From Cytophagales bacterium (GTDB lineage: Bacteria; Bacteroidota; Bacteroidia; Cytophagales; Cyclobacteriaceae): a DNA stretch of 64,000 nt. The notes beneath the pieces are model-generated. The model saw nothing but the letters and a program-made list of their open reading frames with translations. It did no database searches and had not been told where the DNA came from. The stretch covers positions 1 to 64,000 of the forward strand of contig JAKSDQ010000062.1 in NCBI GenBank assembly GCA_022360015.1, in the 5' to 3' direction. A program made the translations under genes and the position numbers. Below, piece by piece: positions 54,145 through 63,878 of the stretch; position 1 is the first letter of the stretch, and each line of letters starts with the position of its first letter.

Positions 54145-57090
54145 ATGGTAGTATCCACCGCCAAACCGTTTAGAATAATTTATTCGCTTTTTGAGCATGA
54201 ATACCTGGGTTATCTGTTTGAATCATTTGTGGTTCAGTTAGATACAAAAGGAAAGCTGACTTTTGTTCATCAAAACATCTCCTCTCAGAACGCCAAGGAG
54301 TTTGCCGCAGGCCTCGACAGCCACGATTATGAATTGATCAGGCTGATGGATTCAATGCAACAAGATGCCGTAATAAAGTTTTATCACAAAAAGAAGATTA
54401 AACCTGCCGAGTTTTTTCCCAAGGTGTTTCATCCCGAAAGGGGGAACAAGGATTTGCAGCAAGAAATCGAACGCTATCTGGGAAGACGGCGTGCGAAAAT
54501 ACTATGCCTGTTACAGGGGAAGGAATTGTATGAAATGAATAACGATGGGGAACCTGCCGGAAACAGGATCGATATTCTTGAAAAGGAGGCTACCATATTA
54601 TTTCATTTCAGGAGAAATGAAGGAAACACGCATTATTTTCCTACCATCAAATACGATGGTGAAAAGGTGGATTTCCAATATAAAGGCGCCTATATAATTT
54701 GTAATGAACCCGCCTGGATGGTGGTAGACCGTAAACTTTATCATTTCAAGGGTCAGGTGGATGGCAAAAAACTGATCCCTTTTATCAATAAAAAGTTTAT
54801 TGAGATTCCCAAAAAAGTCGAAGACACTTACTACAAGAAGTTTGTAGCACCCCTGGTAGCATCTTTTGATGTTTATGCCAAAGGGTTTGACATTGTAACT
54901 GCCAGCCCGGAACCTGTGCCGGTGTTAACCTTTTCGGAACTAAGCAGAGTGGGGAATACTATGGATCTTTTTTCCAAAAATGGCCATGGTGTGGCGCTGG
55001 CTGAAGAGGATCGGGGCGGCACCATACTGTTCAGGTTAGGCTTTAAATACGGGCCTTATAATTTCGGGGCTGACCATTTGGTGCCCACGAGTGTAAAAGT
55101 GGAAAAGGATGGCAATAATTATGTTTTTCATCGCATCAGCCGGCAACTCGATAAGGAAAAACGGTTTTTATCCATGCTGCGTGACAAAGGTTTTATTGCC
55201 AAAAACGCGGTTTTGAGCTGGCCAAAATTACAGGCTTTTACCTGGATCAGAAAGTACAAAGATCAATTGGAAAAGGAAGGGTTTGTTATCAGACAGGATG
55301 CCAACCACGATAAAAAATATTTCCTGGGGGAGCCATCCATCAAAATTGAGGTGAAGGAAAATATTGATTGGTTTGACATTTACGCCATTGTAAAATTCGG
55401 GGAATACGAAATTCCGTTTAATGAGCTCAGGAAAAGAATTCTCAAAAAACGACAGGAGATAATTTTACCAAATGGGGAAATTGCGGTGATACCGGAAAAA
55501 TGGCTTATCGAGTACTCGGAACTTTTTGCCTTCATGGAGGAAAAAGAGAAAGGGCTGGATGATCTGACGTTGAAAAAGCATCATTTGGCCTTGGTGAAAG
55601 ATCTTGAAAATGGCAATCTCGCCCAAGTCACTATGAGTCGTAAACTAGAAAAACTCCGGGAATTTGACGAAATAGAAGATTACCCGCTTCCGGAGAAGTT
55701 TATCGGCACCCTCAGGCCTTATCAAAAGGCTGGATATAACTGGCTCCAGTTTCTGAATAAATTTGGCTTTGGAGGCTGTCTGGCAGATGATATGGGCTTG
55801 GGGAAAACGGTTCAGACCCTGGCCATGCTTCAGGCAGAGAAGGAAAATGGTACCGTAAATGCCTCGCTATTGATCATGCCAACCTCTCTGATTTACAACT
55901 GGGAAATGGAGGCAAGAAAATTTACACCACAGCTAAACATCTTTGTGTACACGGGAACGAACAGGCTGAAAGATGTCACCCAATTTGAAAGTTATGATTT
56001 GATTTTGACATCTTACGGAATCAGCCGGCTGGATGTGGAAATTTTGAAAGAATACTACTTCCACCACATTATACTGGACGAATCGCAGGCCATAAAAAAC
56101 CCGAATTCCAATATTGCCAAGTCAGTCAAGCAATTAAAATCAAAGCACAGATTAATTCTTACAGGTACGCCATTAGAAAACAGTACCCTGGATTTATGGT
56201 CACAAATGTCTTTCATTAACCCGGGATTATTGGGAAACCAATCCTTTTTTAAAAATGAGTTTTTGACACCGATCGAAAAGAAGCGGGACCAGAACAAGAC
56301 CATCAAGCTAAACTCCATTATCAAACCATTTATTTTAAGGAGGCATAAATCCCAGGTGGCCCGTGAACTTCCGGAAAAGATAGAAAACATCCGGTACTGT
56401 ACCATGACCACCATGCAGGAAGAGCATTACGAGGAGGCTAAGTCGTTTTACCGGAATAAGATATTGGAGCATATTGACTCTCACGGTGTCAATAACTCCC
56501 AGTTTCTGTTATTGCAAGGTTTGACCAAACTGCGCCAGATTGCCAATCATCCACGCATGGTGACCGAAGATTATGGGGGTGACTCCGGTAAACTGGATGA
56601 AAGCACCGGTATGTTAATGAATGCCATCTCTAAGGGTCACAAAATGCTGGTGTTCAGTCAGTTTGTTAAACACCTTTCTATTTTCAGAACTTTTCTGGAT
56701 AACCAAAAGATTGCGTATGTTTACCTGGATGGGACAACCAAAGACCGCAAGACCCAGGTGGAGCGATTCCAAAACGAAAAAGATCTTAAAATTTTCCTTA
56801 TTTCCCTGAAAGCAGGTGGATTAGGACTAAATCTAACCCAAGCGGATTATGTTTTTATCCTGGATCCCTGGTGGAACCCGGCCATTGAAGCGCAGGCAGT
56901 AGACAGGGCACACCGGATCGGTCAGAAAAATACGGTATTCACCTATAAGTTCATCTCTAAAAATACAGTAGAGGAAAAAATATTGCTTCTGCAAAAAAAT
57001 AAGCTGAAGCTGGCCAATGATTTGATTTCCACGGAAGAAAGCTTTGTTAAAAACCTATCCAAAGAAGATATCGAGTCTTTGTTTGAATAA
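54145..57090 (+). CDS. SNF2-family (SWI/SNF-like) DEAD/DEAH-box ATPase
   Basis: A 981-residue protein. The first ~520 residues are a long region of unclear function. The SNF2 motor follows: motif I in DDMGLGKTVQTLAM (~548-560), motif II D645-E-S-Q in HHIILDESQAIKN, LILTGTPLENSTLDLWSQ (motif III), and the C-terminal lobe with SQFVKHLSIFRTFLD, SLKAGGLGLNLTQADYV and QAVDRAHRIGQ. Such ATPases translocate on DNA and remodel protein-DNA complexes, for example recycling RNA polymerase. No restriction, phage-defence or SWIM-zinc motif is visible, and neighbours are housekeeping. It stands alone on its strand. Confidence 0.93.
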   Translation: MVVSTAKPFRIIYSLFEHEYLGYLFESFVVQLDTKGKLTFVHQNISSQNAKEFAAGLDSHDYELIRLMDSMQQDAVIKFYHKKKIKPAEFFPKVFHPERGNKDLQQEIERYLGRRRAKILCLLQGKELYEMNNDGEPAGNRIDILEKEATILFHFRRNEGNTHYFPTIKYDGEKVDFQYKGAYIICNEPAWMVVDRKLYHFKGQVDGKKLIPFINKKFIEIPKKVEDTYYKKFVAPLVASFDVYAKGFDIVTASPEPVPVLTFSELSRVGNTMDLFSKNGHGVALAEEDRGGTILFRLGFKYGPYNFGADHLVPTSVKVEKDGNNYVFHRISRQLDKEKRFLSMLRDKGFIAKNAVLSWPKLQAFTWIRKYKDQLEKEGFVIRQDANHDKKYFLGEPSIKIEVKENIDWFDIYAIVKFGEYEIPFNELRKRILKKRQEIILPNGEIAVIPEKWLIEYSELFAFMEEKEKGLDDLTLKKHHLALVKDLENGNLAQVTMSRKLEKLREFDEIEDYPLPEKFIGTLRPYQKAGYNWLQFLNKFGFGGCLADDMGLGKTVQTLAMLQAEKENGTVNASLLIMPTSLIYNWEMEARKFTPQLNIFVYTGTNRLKDVTQFESYDLILTSYGISRLDVEILKEYYFHHIILDESQAIKNPNSNIAKSVKQLKSKHRLILTGTPLENSTLDLWSQMSFINPGLLGNQSFFKNEFLTPIEKKRDQNKTIKLNSIIKPFILRRHKSQVARELPEKIENIRYCTMTTMQEEHYEEAKSFYRNKILEHIDSHGVNNSQFLLLQGLTKLRQIANHPRMVTEDYGGDSGKLDESTGMLMNAISKGHKMLVFSQFVKHLSIFRTFLDNQKIAYVYLDGTTKDRKTQVERFQNEKDLKIFLISLKAGGLGLNLTQADYVFILDPWWNPAIEAQAVDRAHRIGQKNTVFTYKFISKNTVEEKILLLQKNKLKLANDLISTEESFVKNLSKEDIESLFE

Positions 57091-57105
57091 TTAAAACTAT
57101 TACGA

Positions 57106-57140
57106 AGTCATCGTATGGCTCCAAGCCATACGATGACTAG
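57106..57140. repeat. Dispersed hairpin repeat, copy 2
   Basis: AGTCATCGTATGGCT / AGCCATACGATGACT (15 bp, loop CCA) lies in the 87-base gap between the converging SNF2 and amidase genes. It differs from copy 1 by one compensatory pair (A-T to C-G) and one loop base. In this position it can serve as a bidirectional terminator. A perfect 12-bp palindrome ACAATGCATTGT follows at 57158-57169. Confidence 0.9.
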
Positions 57141-57177
57141 CCCGCTGCTCAGGGGGCACAATGCATTGTATTAACTA

Positions 57178-58872
57178 TCATTTAACAAACAATGGCGGAT
57201 GTTTTTCATCAAAACCGGTGGCATGCTGAAACATGCTGGCCACTGCCAGAATAGCAGCTTCATCGTATAAATTTCCGATAAAACTTATGCTGGCAGGACT
57301 CCCATTTTCATTAAAACCATTTGGGGTTACCACGCATGGATGACCGGTTAGATTGGTAATGAGTAATTGATTGCCCCCAAAACTTGGCGTTACTATCACA
57401 TCGTAATCCCGTATCATTTTAAAAAAGGCACCCTGCAACAAATAACGCAGGCGATTGGCCTGAATATACTCAACGGCTGGAATGTACCTGGCTATTCGAA
57501 AAACATTGGGCCAGGCATTTTTAATTTGTCTTACCAGCAAGGTGTCGCGGTTGTTACGGGTTAAGTCGTCGAATGCCGTGGCGGCTTCTGCACTGAGGAT
57601 AAATGCCAAAGCATCGGCGGGAATGTCTTCCGGGAGGTTTACAGGGAAGAGGGTGGCTCCGAGATCTTTTAGCACTTTTAAGCTCAATGAGTCATTTTGT
57701 TTGTTTCCATAGTCTCTTTCAAACAATGATTTAAAATATCCAACCTTCATATTTTTAAGGTTAATATCATTTCTGTAATTAAATGGCAGGTCTTTTAAGG
57801 TAGCATCCCTTGGATCCGGACCCCGAATGGCATTAAAAACAATGGCACAATCCTCGGCACTGCGGCAGATAGGTCCGATTTTATCCATGCTCCAGCTCAG
57901 CGCCATAGCGCCATGCCTGCTAACCCTGCCATAAGTAGGTCTGAGTCCGGTTACTCCACACCGGGTGGAAGGCGATACAATGGAACCCCATGTTTCGGTG
58001 CCGATTGAAAAACCCACCAGGCCCGCAGCGGTAGCCGATGCCGAACCGGCTGAAGATCCACTGGATCCTTGTGCCGGATTCCATGGGTTTTTGGTGATAC
58101 CCCCAAACCATACATCGCCCCAGGCCAGGGCCCCCATCGTCAATTTCGCTACAAGTACTGCCCCGGCTGCTTCGAGTTTAGAAACCACAGTAGCAGTTTC
58201 ATTGATTGCCTGATCCTTAAAAGGCATGGCGCCCCAGGTGGTTTTGTAGCCTTCGACTGCCAGTAAATCTTTTACGCCATATGGAATACCATGCAAAGGG
58301 CCTTTGTATCTCCCAGCCGCAATTTCCACGTCAGCCTGTTTTGCCTGCCTCAGGGCCAGGGTTTCGGTAATGGTGACTACGCATTGCAAAGTGTCACCAT
58401 ACTTTTTAAGTCTTTCCAGGTATATTTCAGTTAACTCGGTTGAGGTTATCTTTTCATTTTTTATCAGTGAAGCCAATTTCATAACAGGCATAAAAGCCAG
58501 TTCAGCATCTGATTGAGGTCTGGACAACTTGCTATCGTAAGACCAGGAAATGACCTCCTGCTGTTGTTCAAAAGTCATACCCGGCAAAATAGGATTGAAT
58601 ATAACAGCAGGCGGAATATCATTTTCGATGTCAAACTTTCGTATCCGCAGATAGCTTTTGAGATTGTCTTTTACTCCGGTTCTCAGGGAATCTCTCTCCG
58701 ACTTTGTAAAGTGCAGCCCCATAACCTTTCCTGCAATGTCAAGGGAATCTTGAGATGCCGGTTCCTGTGCATAAATAAGGTCAGGCAATAACAGAAAAAC
58801 AGGCAGCAGGAACAAGCTTTTCACACCTGGAGAAGCTTTCAATAAGTATCCGGAAAAGAAACAGGTTTTCAT
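57178..58872 (-). CDS. Exported amidase-signature enzyme
   Basis: A 564-residue amidase signature protein with a signal peptide (SLFLLPVFLLLPDLIYAQ). The core shows GIPYGVKDLLAVEGY with the catalytic Lys, GSSGSSAGSASATAAG with the cis-Ser, and GTETWGSIVSPSTRCG carrying the nucleophile Ser. In this last motif Trp replaces the Gly usually seen before GS. It hydrolyses an amide bond, perhaps of peptides or aromatic amides. The substrate is unknown, and secreted homologues are frequent in Bacteroidota. It is convergent with the SNF2 gene and separated from plsY by a 400-base gap. Confidence 0.9.
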   Translation of the reverse strand: MKTCFFSGYLLKASPGVKSLFLLPVFLLLPDLIYAQEPASQDSLDIAGKVMGLHFTKSERDSLRTGVKDNLKSYLRIRKFDIENDIPPAVIFNPILPGMTFEQQQEVISWSYDSKLSRPQSDAELAFMPVMKLASLIKNEKITSTELTEIYLERLKKYGDTLQCVVTITETLALRQAKQADVEIAAGRYKGPLHGIPYGVKDLLAVEGYKTTWGAMPFKDQAINETATVVSKLEAAGAVLVAKLTMGALAWGDVWFGGITKNPWNPAQGSSGSSAGSASATAAGLVGFSIGTETWGSIVSPSTRCGVTGLRPTYGRVSRHGAMALSWSMDKIGPICRSAEDCAIVFNAIRGPDPRDATLKDLPFNYRNDINLKNMKVGYFKSLFERDYGNKQNDSLSLKVLKDLGATLFPVNLPEDIPADALAFILSAEAATAFDDLTRNNRDTLLVRQIKNAWPNVFRIARYIPAVEYIQANRLRYLLQGAFFKMIRDYDVIVTPSFGGNQLLITNLTGHPCVVTPNGFNENGSPASISFIGNLYDEAAILAVASMFQHATGFDEKHPPLFVK

Positions 58873-59275
58873 AATTACTACAATTCGGGTGATGACCCAA
58901 GTTAAAAGATAAATAGCATATTGCCCAAAATTGAAGCAACAAAAGCGCTATGGAGCCTTTTATGTTGCCAGGCAGCACGTACCAAAAAGACTTCCTGATC
59001 CGATTCAGCTATTTTTTGATGAAAAGGTTGGCAATAAGTATGATAACTGCCGTCTCCCGAATTAAAAAAGATGTGAGAAAATTGCTTACGGGAATTATAT
59101 TGTAACCATCTGGTAATCAAAGATAACCTTTGCCTTACACCATTTTAGCTTCATTCCTTGAGCCATATTACATTTTTTGTATTTTTGAAGTTTTCTTATA
59201 TTTTTGGAGCTTCTCTTCTTTTAATTTTGTTATTAAAAGGATTGAAATGGTAATTGTTAATGTAAATAATATTGT
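58873..59275. other. Intergenic region upstream of plsY
   Basis: About 400 bases between divergent starts of the amidase and plsY. The right half is T-rich and carries a good promoter. The small minus-strand ORFs inside do not look coding. Nothing else is recognisable. Confidence 0.6.
59176..59206 (+). promoter_or_regulatory. Bacteroidota-type promoter for plsY
   Basis: TTTG (59176-59179), a 19-base spacer and TATTTTTG (59199-59206). A second TATTTTTG lies at 59180-59187. The leader to the ATG would be about 60 bases. Confidence 0.65.
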
Positions 59276-59923
59276 ATGAATTTTCCATTAGTGGCAGTAA
59301 GTGTAGTATTGGCCTATTTAATAGGTTCTATTCCAACAGCAGTGTGGGTAGGTACACACCGTTATGGCATAGATGTTAGGGAGCATGGCAGCGGTAATGC
59401 CGGAGCCACCAATACTTTCAGGGTACTTGGGGCAAAAGCAGGTCTTATTGTAATGTTGGTCGATATTATGAAAGGGCTGGCAGCTTCTTCTTTAGCAGTG
59501 CTGTTGTTTGCTATCAATGCTATACCACAGCATGACATAGTAGTTTTTAAATTAATTCTTGGCATTGTGGCGATTCTGGGACATATATTTCCAGTGTACG
59601 CCAATTTTAAGGGAGGAAAAGGTGTGGCTACCCTATTTGGCATGGCATTGGCCATCAAGTTTCCGGTGGCGCTGATTTGTGTGGGTATATTTTTTATTGT
59701 TTTACTGATTACAAGATATGTTTCTCTGGGTTCTATTTTAGGGACCCTGGCATTTCCAATACTTATGACCATTCCGGTATTTTCCCCTGGTGAACCGGTA
59801 TTAGTGGTTTTTGGATTTGTGTTATTCGCCATAGTTGCCTACACGCACAAAAAAAATATCAGGCGAATATTGAATAACGAAGAAAACAAAACCAACCTGC
59901 GCATTAAAAAAAGGTCCATGTAA
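59276..59923 (+). CDS. plsY: Glycerol-3-phosphate acyltransferase PlsY
   Basis: PlsY acylates glycerol 3-phosphate from acyl-phosphate, the first step of phospholipid synthesis in the inner membrane. The 215-residue protein has five hydrophobic segments. Motif 1 is EHGSGNAGATNTFRVLG, motif 2 FKGGKGVATLFG, and the C-terminal region has RYVSLGSILG. A hairpin terminator lies 54 bases after the stop. It probably forms a single-gene unit. Confidence 0.96.
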   Translation: MNFPLVAVSVVLAYLIGSIPTAVWVGTHRYGIDVREHGSGNAGATNTFRVLGAKAGLIVMLVDIMKGLAASSLAVLLFAINAIPQHDIVVFKLILGIVAILGHIFPVYANFKGGKGVATLFGMALAIKFPVALICVGIFFIVLLITRYVSLGSILGTLAFPILMTIPVFSPGEPVLVVFGFVLFAIVAYTHKKNIRRILNNEENKTNLRIKKRSM

Positions 59924-59976
59924 CCTAATGAAGATTTCAAACAACAAACCCAAACTAACATTCAAACAAAAAAATG

Positions 59977-60006
59977 CCATTCCCTGAATTGGGGAGTGGT
60001 TTTTTT
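59977..60006 (+). terminator. Intrinsic terminator after plsY
   Basis: CCATTCCC / GGGAGTGG (8 pairs, one G-T) with a 7-base loop is followed by seven T. It ends 24 bases before the next start codon. Confidence 0.75.
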
Positions 60007-60030
60007 GTTGACTATTATCAAACATAAAGT

Positions 60031-61410
60031 ATGAGTACGGCAATTAACAAATATATCGGGCAACATCAGCAAAGATTTATCGATGAATTGTTCGATTTAC
60101 TTAGAATACCCTCGGTCAGTGCAGACAGCAAGTTCAGGAATGATGTGCTCGAGGCAGCGAATTTTGTCAGGGACAAATTGCTGGCGGCAGGGGTCGATGA
60201 GGCTGAAGTAATCACCACCGCAGGGCATCCGGTGGTTTATGCGGAAAAAATACTTGATCCGGTCCTCCCAACCATTTTGGTTTATGGCCATTATGATGTG
60301 CAACCCGCTGACCCGTATGAGCTATGGGACTCTCCCCCCTTTGAACCGGTGATTAAGGATGAGAACATTTATGCCAGAGGGGCAGCAGATGATAAAGGGC
60401 AATTTTATATGCATGTGAAAGCATTTGAGGCTATGCTACAGACCGGCGGCCTTACTTGCAACGTTAAGTTTATGATAGAAGGGGAGGAAGAAGTAGGGTC
60501 AGAAAACCTGGAGGATTTTCTGCAGGAAAACCAGCAGAGGCTTAAAGCAGACGTTATTCTGATATCAGATACTAGTATCATTTCCACTGAGACCCCATCC
60601 ATTACTATAGGTTTGAAGGGACTCAGTTACCTGGCTGTGGAGGTAACCGGACCTAACCGCGATTTGCATTCCGGTGTGTATGGTGGTGCGGTAGATAACC
60701 CTATCAATGTACTGTGCAAGATGATAGCCTCCCTGAAAGACGAAAATAACAAGATCACAATTCCCGGATTTTATGATAAAGTAGTAGCATTATCGGAAGC
60801 AGAAAGGACGGCGCTCGCCAAGGCGCCATTTGACCTCGCTGCCTACATGCAGGATTTGGGATTAGAGGCAGTGGACGGTGAAAAAGGCTACTCCACACTT
60901 GAAAGAACAGGTATCAGGCCTACGCTGGATGTGAATGGGATGTGGGGAGGTTACATTGGAGAAGGCGCCAAGACGGTCTTGCCTGCCAAAGCTTTTGCAA
61001 AAATCTCCATGAGGCTTGTCCCTGACCAGGATAGTGACGAAATCGCCAGGCTTTTTACAGCGCACTTTATGTCCATAGCCCCGGCCACCGTAAAAGTAAA
61101 AGTCACGCCTCATCACGGTGGTAAACCTTATGTGACCCCGTTGGACTCCATTGCCTTTCAGGCAGCCAGTATGGCCTTCGAGGAAGCCTGGGGCAAAAAG
61201 CCGGTACCCACAAGAGACGGAGGTAGTATCCCTATTGTGGCGCTGTTCGATGAAATATTAAAAATCGACACAGTTCTAATGGGTTTTGGCCTGGACTCCG
61301 ATGCCATACATTCCCCGAATGAGAAGTTCGGCGTATTTAATTTTGTAAAAGGAATCGAGACCATTACACTGTTTCACAAACATTTTTCAGCCTTGAAAAA
61401 TAAATTATAA
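60031..61410 (+). CDS. M20-family dipeptidase
   Basis: A 459-residue zinc peptidase of the M20 family (dipeptidase/PepV-carnosinase type). VYGHYDVQPADP gives the first metal His, GAADDKGQ the bridging Asp, and EGEEEVGSENLEDF the catalytic Glu pair. HSGVYGGAVDNP and RDGGSIPIV complete the metal site region, followed by SDAIHSPNEKF. It should hydrolyse dipeptides in the cytosol, as no signal peptide is present. It follows the plsY terminator and is 64 bases upstream of dsbD. Confidence 0.94.
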   Translation: MSTAINKYIGQHQQRFIDELFDLLRIPSVSADSKFRNDVLEAANFVRDKLLAAGVDEAEVITTAGHPVVYAEKILDPVLPTILVYGHYDVQPADPYELWDSPPFEPVIKDENIYARGAADDKGQFYMHVKAFEAMLQTGGLTCNVKFMIEGEEEVGSENLEDFLQENQQRLKADVILISDTSIISTETPSITIGLKGLSYLAVEVTGPNRDLHSGVYGGAVDNPINVLCKMIASLKDENNKITIPGFYDKVVALSEAERTALAKAPFDLAAYMQDLGLEAVDGEKGYSTLERTGIRPTLDVNGMWGGYIGEGAKTVLPAKAFAKISMRLVPDQDSDEIARLFTAHFMSIAPATVKVKVTPHHGGKPYVTPLDSIAFQAASMAFEEAWGKKPVPTRDGGSIPIVALFDEILKIDTVLMGFGLDSDAIHSPNEKFGVFNFVKGIETITLFHKHFSALKNKL

Positions 61411-61474
61411 GTAAAAAGTCTCTGTATAAACTATTTTTTTTTTACAACGTTTTTCAAGTATTGGTGATCACTTA

Positions 61475-63721
61475 TTGAAAATGATAGGAAGGACAAATTT
61501 TTTACTAACACTGGCACTGATTTTAGTTAGTTTGATCGGACATGCCCAGGTAATAGAACCAGCCACCTGGTCGCATGAATTATCTGCCGGGAGTGTAAAG
61601 GTGGGAGAAGAAATAGATTTAATATTCAAAGCAGAAATTCACCCCGATTGGTATTTATACTCCTCTGATTTTGAATGTGACATAGGTCCGATGGTAACTA
61701 CATTTACTTTCGGGGCGTCTGACGCCTATACACTCGTCGGCAATATTCAACCCATCGATGCCAAAAAGAAATACGATGAGATTTTTGAATGCGACTACAC
61801 TTATTTTAAAGTAAAAGGTGAATTCAGGCAAACCATTAAGGTCTTAAAGCCGGGATTAGTGATCAAAGGCACTTACGAATACCAGGTTTGTACGGATGTA
61901 GATGGTAAATGCATACCGTTTGAAGAAGAATTTACTTTTGGCAATATTGAGGTGATTGCGGCTAAAACAACGGAGGAACCGGTTAAAACAGGAAAAACCA
62001 AAGCACAAAAATCCGGTGAAGCCAAGACCCCGGAGGTAAGCCAGAGTGATCAACAGCCTACAGCCCAAAAGCCTCCGGTATCTGACAGCCGGGCTATTAA
62101 CGAAGTGACAGATGATAAAGAAAAAGAGGATAAAGAAAAAAATTTTAACGCCGGTACAGAGGTAAAAAAACAAACGGCAAACGCAGGTGGCGAAGAGGAG
62201 GTTGGTATTCCTGTAGTTGCCATGGAGCCCTTTTTTGATAAAGACTATCGACAGACCCAGGAGTCATATTGGTGGTTTATGGTGGCTGCATTTTTAGCTG
62301 GACTGGCCGCTTTACTTACACCATGCGTATTTCCTATGATTCCCATGACCGTCACCTTTTTTACCGGTGGTAATAATGGAAAATCAGGCGGTACCGGCAA
62401 GGCTTTGTTTTACGGCCTTTCAATTATATTGATATACACATTTATAGGGTCACTTGTTGCCCCTTTAATGGGCCCCGAAACGGCCAATGACCTGGCAACC
62501 GAGTGGCTTCCCAACATTATATTCTTTGCCGTATTTCTGTTTTTTGCCTTGTCATTTTTTGGCATGTATGACATTGTGCTGCCCAGTGCATTTGTAAATA
62601 AAATGGACAGGCAGGCTGATAAGGGAGGGTTTATCGGCGTATTTTTTATGGCCTTTACCCTGGTATTGGTTTCATTTTCATGTACAGGGCCCATTGTAGG
62701 CACTATTTTAGTAGAAGCTGCCGGTGGACAGGTATTAAAGCCCATTTTGGGCATGTTGGCTTTTTCAATGGCGTTTGCCATCCCTTTTACCTTGTTTGCC
62801 ATTTTTCCGGGATGGCTTAATAGTTTGCCAAAATCAGGTGGATGGTTGAACTCGGTAAAAGTGGTTTTAGGATTTCTCGAACTGGCACTTGCTTTCAAAT
62901 TTTTAAGCATTGCCGATCAGGCCTTCCATTGGGGAATTCTGGACAGGGAAGTGAATATTGCCATTTGGGTAGTTATTTTTTCTTTGATGGGCTTTTATCT
63001 TTTGGGTAAAATCAAATTGCCCCATGACAGCGAATTAAAATATATCAGTGTGCCGAGGTTGTTGCTGGCAATTATTACCTTTTCATTTGTGGTATACCTT
63101 GTGCCCGGCATGTTCGGGGCGCCTTTAAAGACCCTGGCGGGTTATCTGCCACCCATGTATACCCACGATTTTGACGTGGCCGGTATTATCAGGGATTCCC
63201 AGTCAACTGATGAAGATTCATTTTATGAAAACTGTGATAAACCTAAATATGCTGATTTCCTGCATTTACCGCATGGGTTAAAAGGGTACTTTGATTATGA
63301 ACAGGCACTGGCATGTGCACAGGCTCAAAATAAACCTGTATTTATTGATTTTACGGGGCATGGTTGTACGAACTGCAGGGAAATGGAAGCTGCTGTCTGG
63401 TCCGATCCCAGGGTTTTGGAGAAGTTAAAAAATGAATTTGTGGTGGTGGCTTTGTATGTCGATGATAAAACTACCCTTCCTGAAAGTGAATGGTATATAT
63501 CGGCCTATGACGACAAAGTTAAAAAGTCTATCGGAAAACAAAATGCAGACCTGCAAATCCAACGTGCTAATAACAACGCCCAACCTAACTATTTTGTAAT
63601 TGGCCACAATGAAAAAGCGCTCACGGACCCTATTTCTTACAGCAAGGTTGAAGAGTTTGTAAATTTTCTTGACGAGGGATTAAAGAACTTCAGGCAGCAG
63701 GAGTTGGCATCCAAAAGATAA
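61475..63721 (+). CDS. dsbD: Thiol:disulfide interchange protein DsbD
   Basis: A 748-residue protein. A signal peptide (LTLALILVSLIGHAQ) is followed by an N-terminal DsbD-alpha-like domain (~25-155). A charged linker rich in Lys, Glu and Pro spans ~160-255. The transmembrane domain has C284 in LTPCVFPMIPMT and C403 in SFSCTGPIVG as its redox pair. A C-terminal thioredoxin domain carries C631-T-N-C634. It carries electrons from cytosolic thioredoxin to periplasmic partners, such as the TlpA-like protein at the left edge. The linker is longer and more repetitive than usual. Confidence 0.94.
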   Translation: MKMIGRTNFLLTLALILVSLIGHAQVIEPATWSHELSAGSVKVGEEIDLIFKAEIHPDWYLYSSDFECDIGPMVTTFTFGASDAYTLVGNIQPIDAKKKYDEIFECDYTYFKVKGEFRQTIKVLKPGLVIKGTYEYQVCTDVDGKCIPFEEEFTFGNIEVIAAKTTEEPVKTGKTKAQKSGEAKTPEVSQSDQQPTAQKPPVSDSRAINEVTDDKEKEDKEKNFNAGTEVKKQTANAGGEEEVGIPVVAMEPFFDKDYRQTQESYWWFMVAAFLAGLAALLTPCVFPMIPMTVTFFTGGNNGKSGGTGKALFYGLSIILIYTFIGSLVAPLMGPETANDLATEWLPNIIFFAVFLFFALSFFGMYDIVLPSAFVNKMDRQADKGGFIGVFFMAFTLVLVSFSCTGPIVGTILVEAAGGQVLKPILGMLAFSMAFAIPFTLFAIFPGWLNSLPKSGGWLNSVKVVLGFLELALAFKFLSIADQAFHWGILDREVNIAIWVVIFSLMGFYLLGKIKLPHDSELKYISVPRLLLAIITFSFVVYLVPGMFGAPLKTLAGYLPPMYTHDFDVAGIIRDSQSTDEDSFYENCDKPKYADFLHLPHGLKGYFDYEQALACAQAQNKPVFIDFTGHGCTNCREMEAAVWSDPRVLEKLKNEFVVVALYVDDKTTLPESEWYISAYDDKVKKSIGKQNADLQIQRANNNAQPNYFVIGHNEKALTDPISYSKVEEFVNFLDEGLKNFRQQELASKR

Positions 63722-63878
63722 AATTTGATCTTATTAATGTCAGTGGGACAATAAAAAACACAAATTCTCATTGTGGTATTACATAACTGTGAATTTTAGT
63801 ATATTTTACACTGATTATTGAAGATTATCTGTTTATTTAGCTAACAGTAAGAAGTTTATCAAAAAATTTTTCAAAGTA

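Noticed and set aside
54145-57090. SNF2 helicase as part of a phage-defence system
   Set aside because: Neighbours are rbfA, an ABC permease, an amidase and plsY. No methylase, nuclease or other DISARM-type partner is present.
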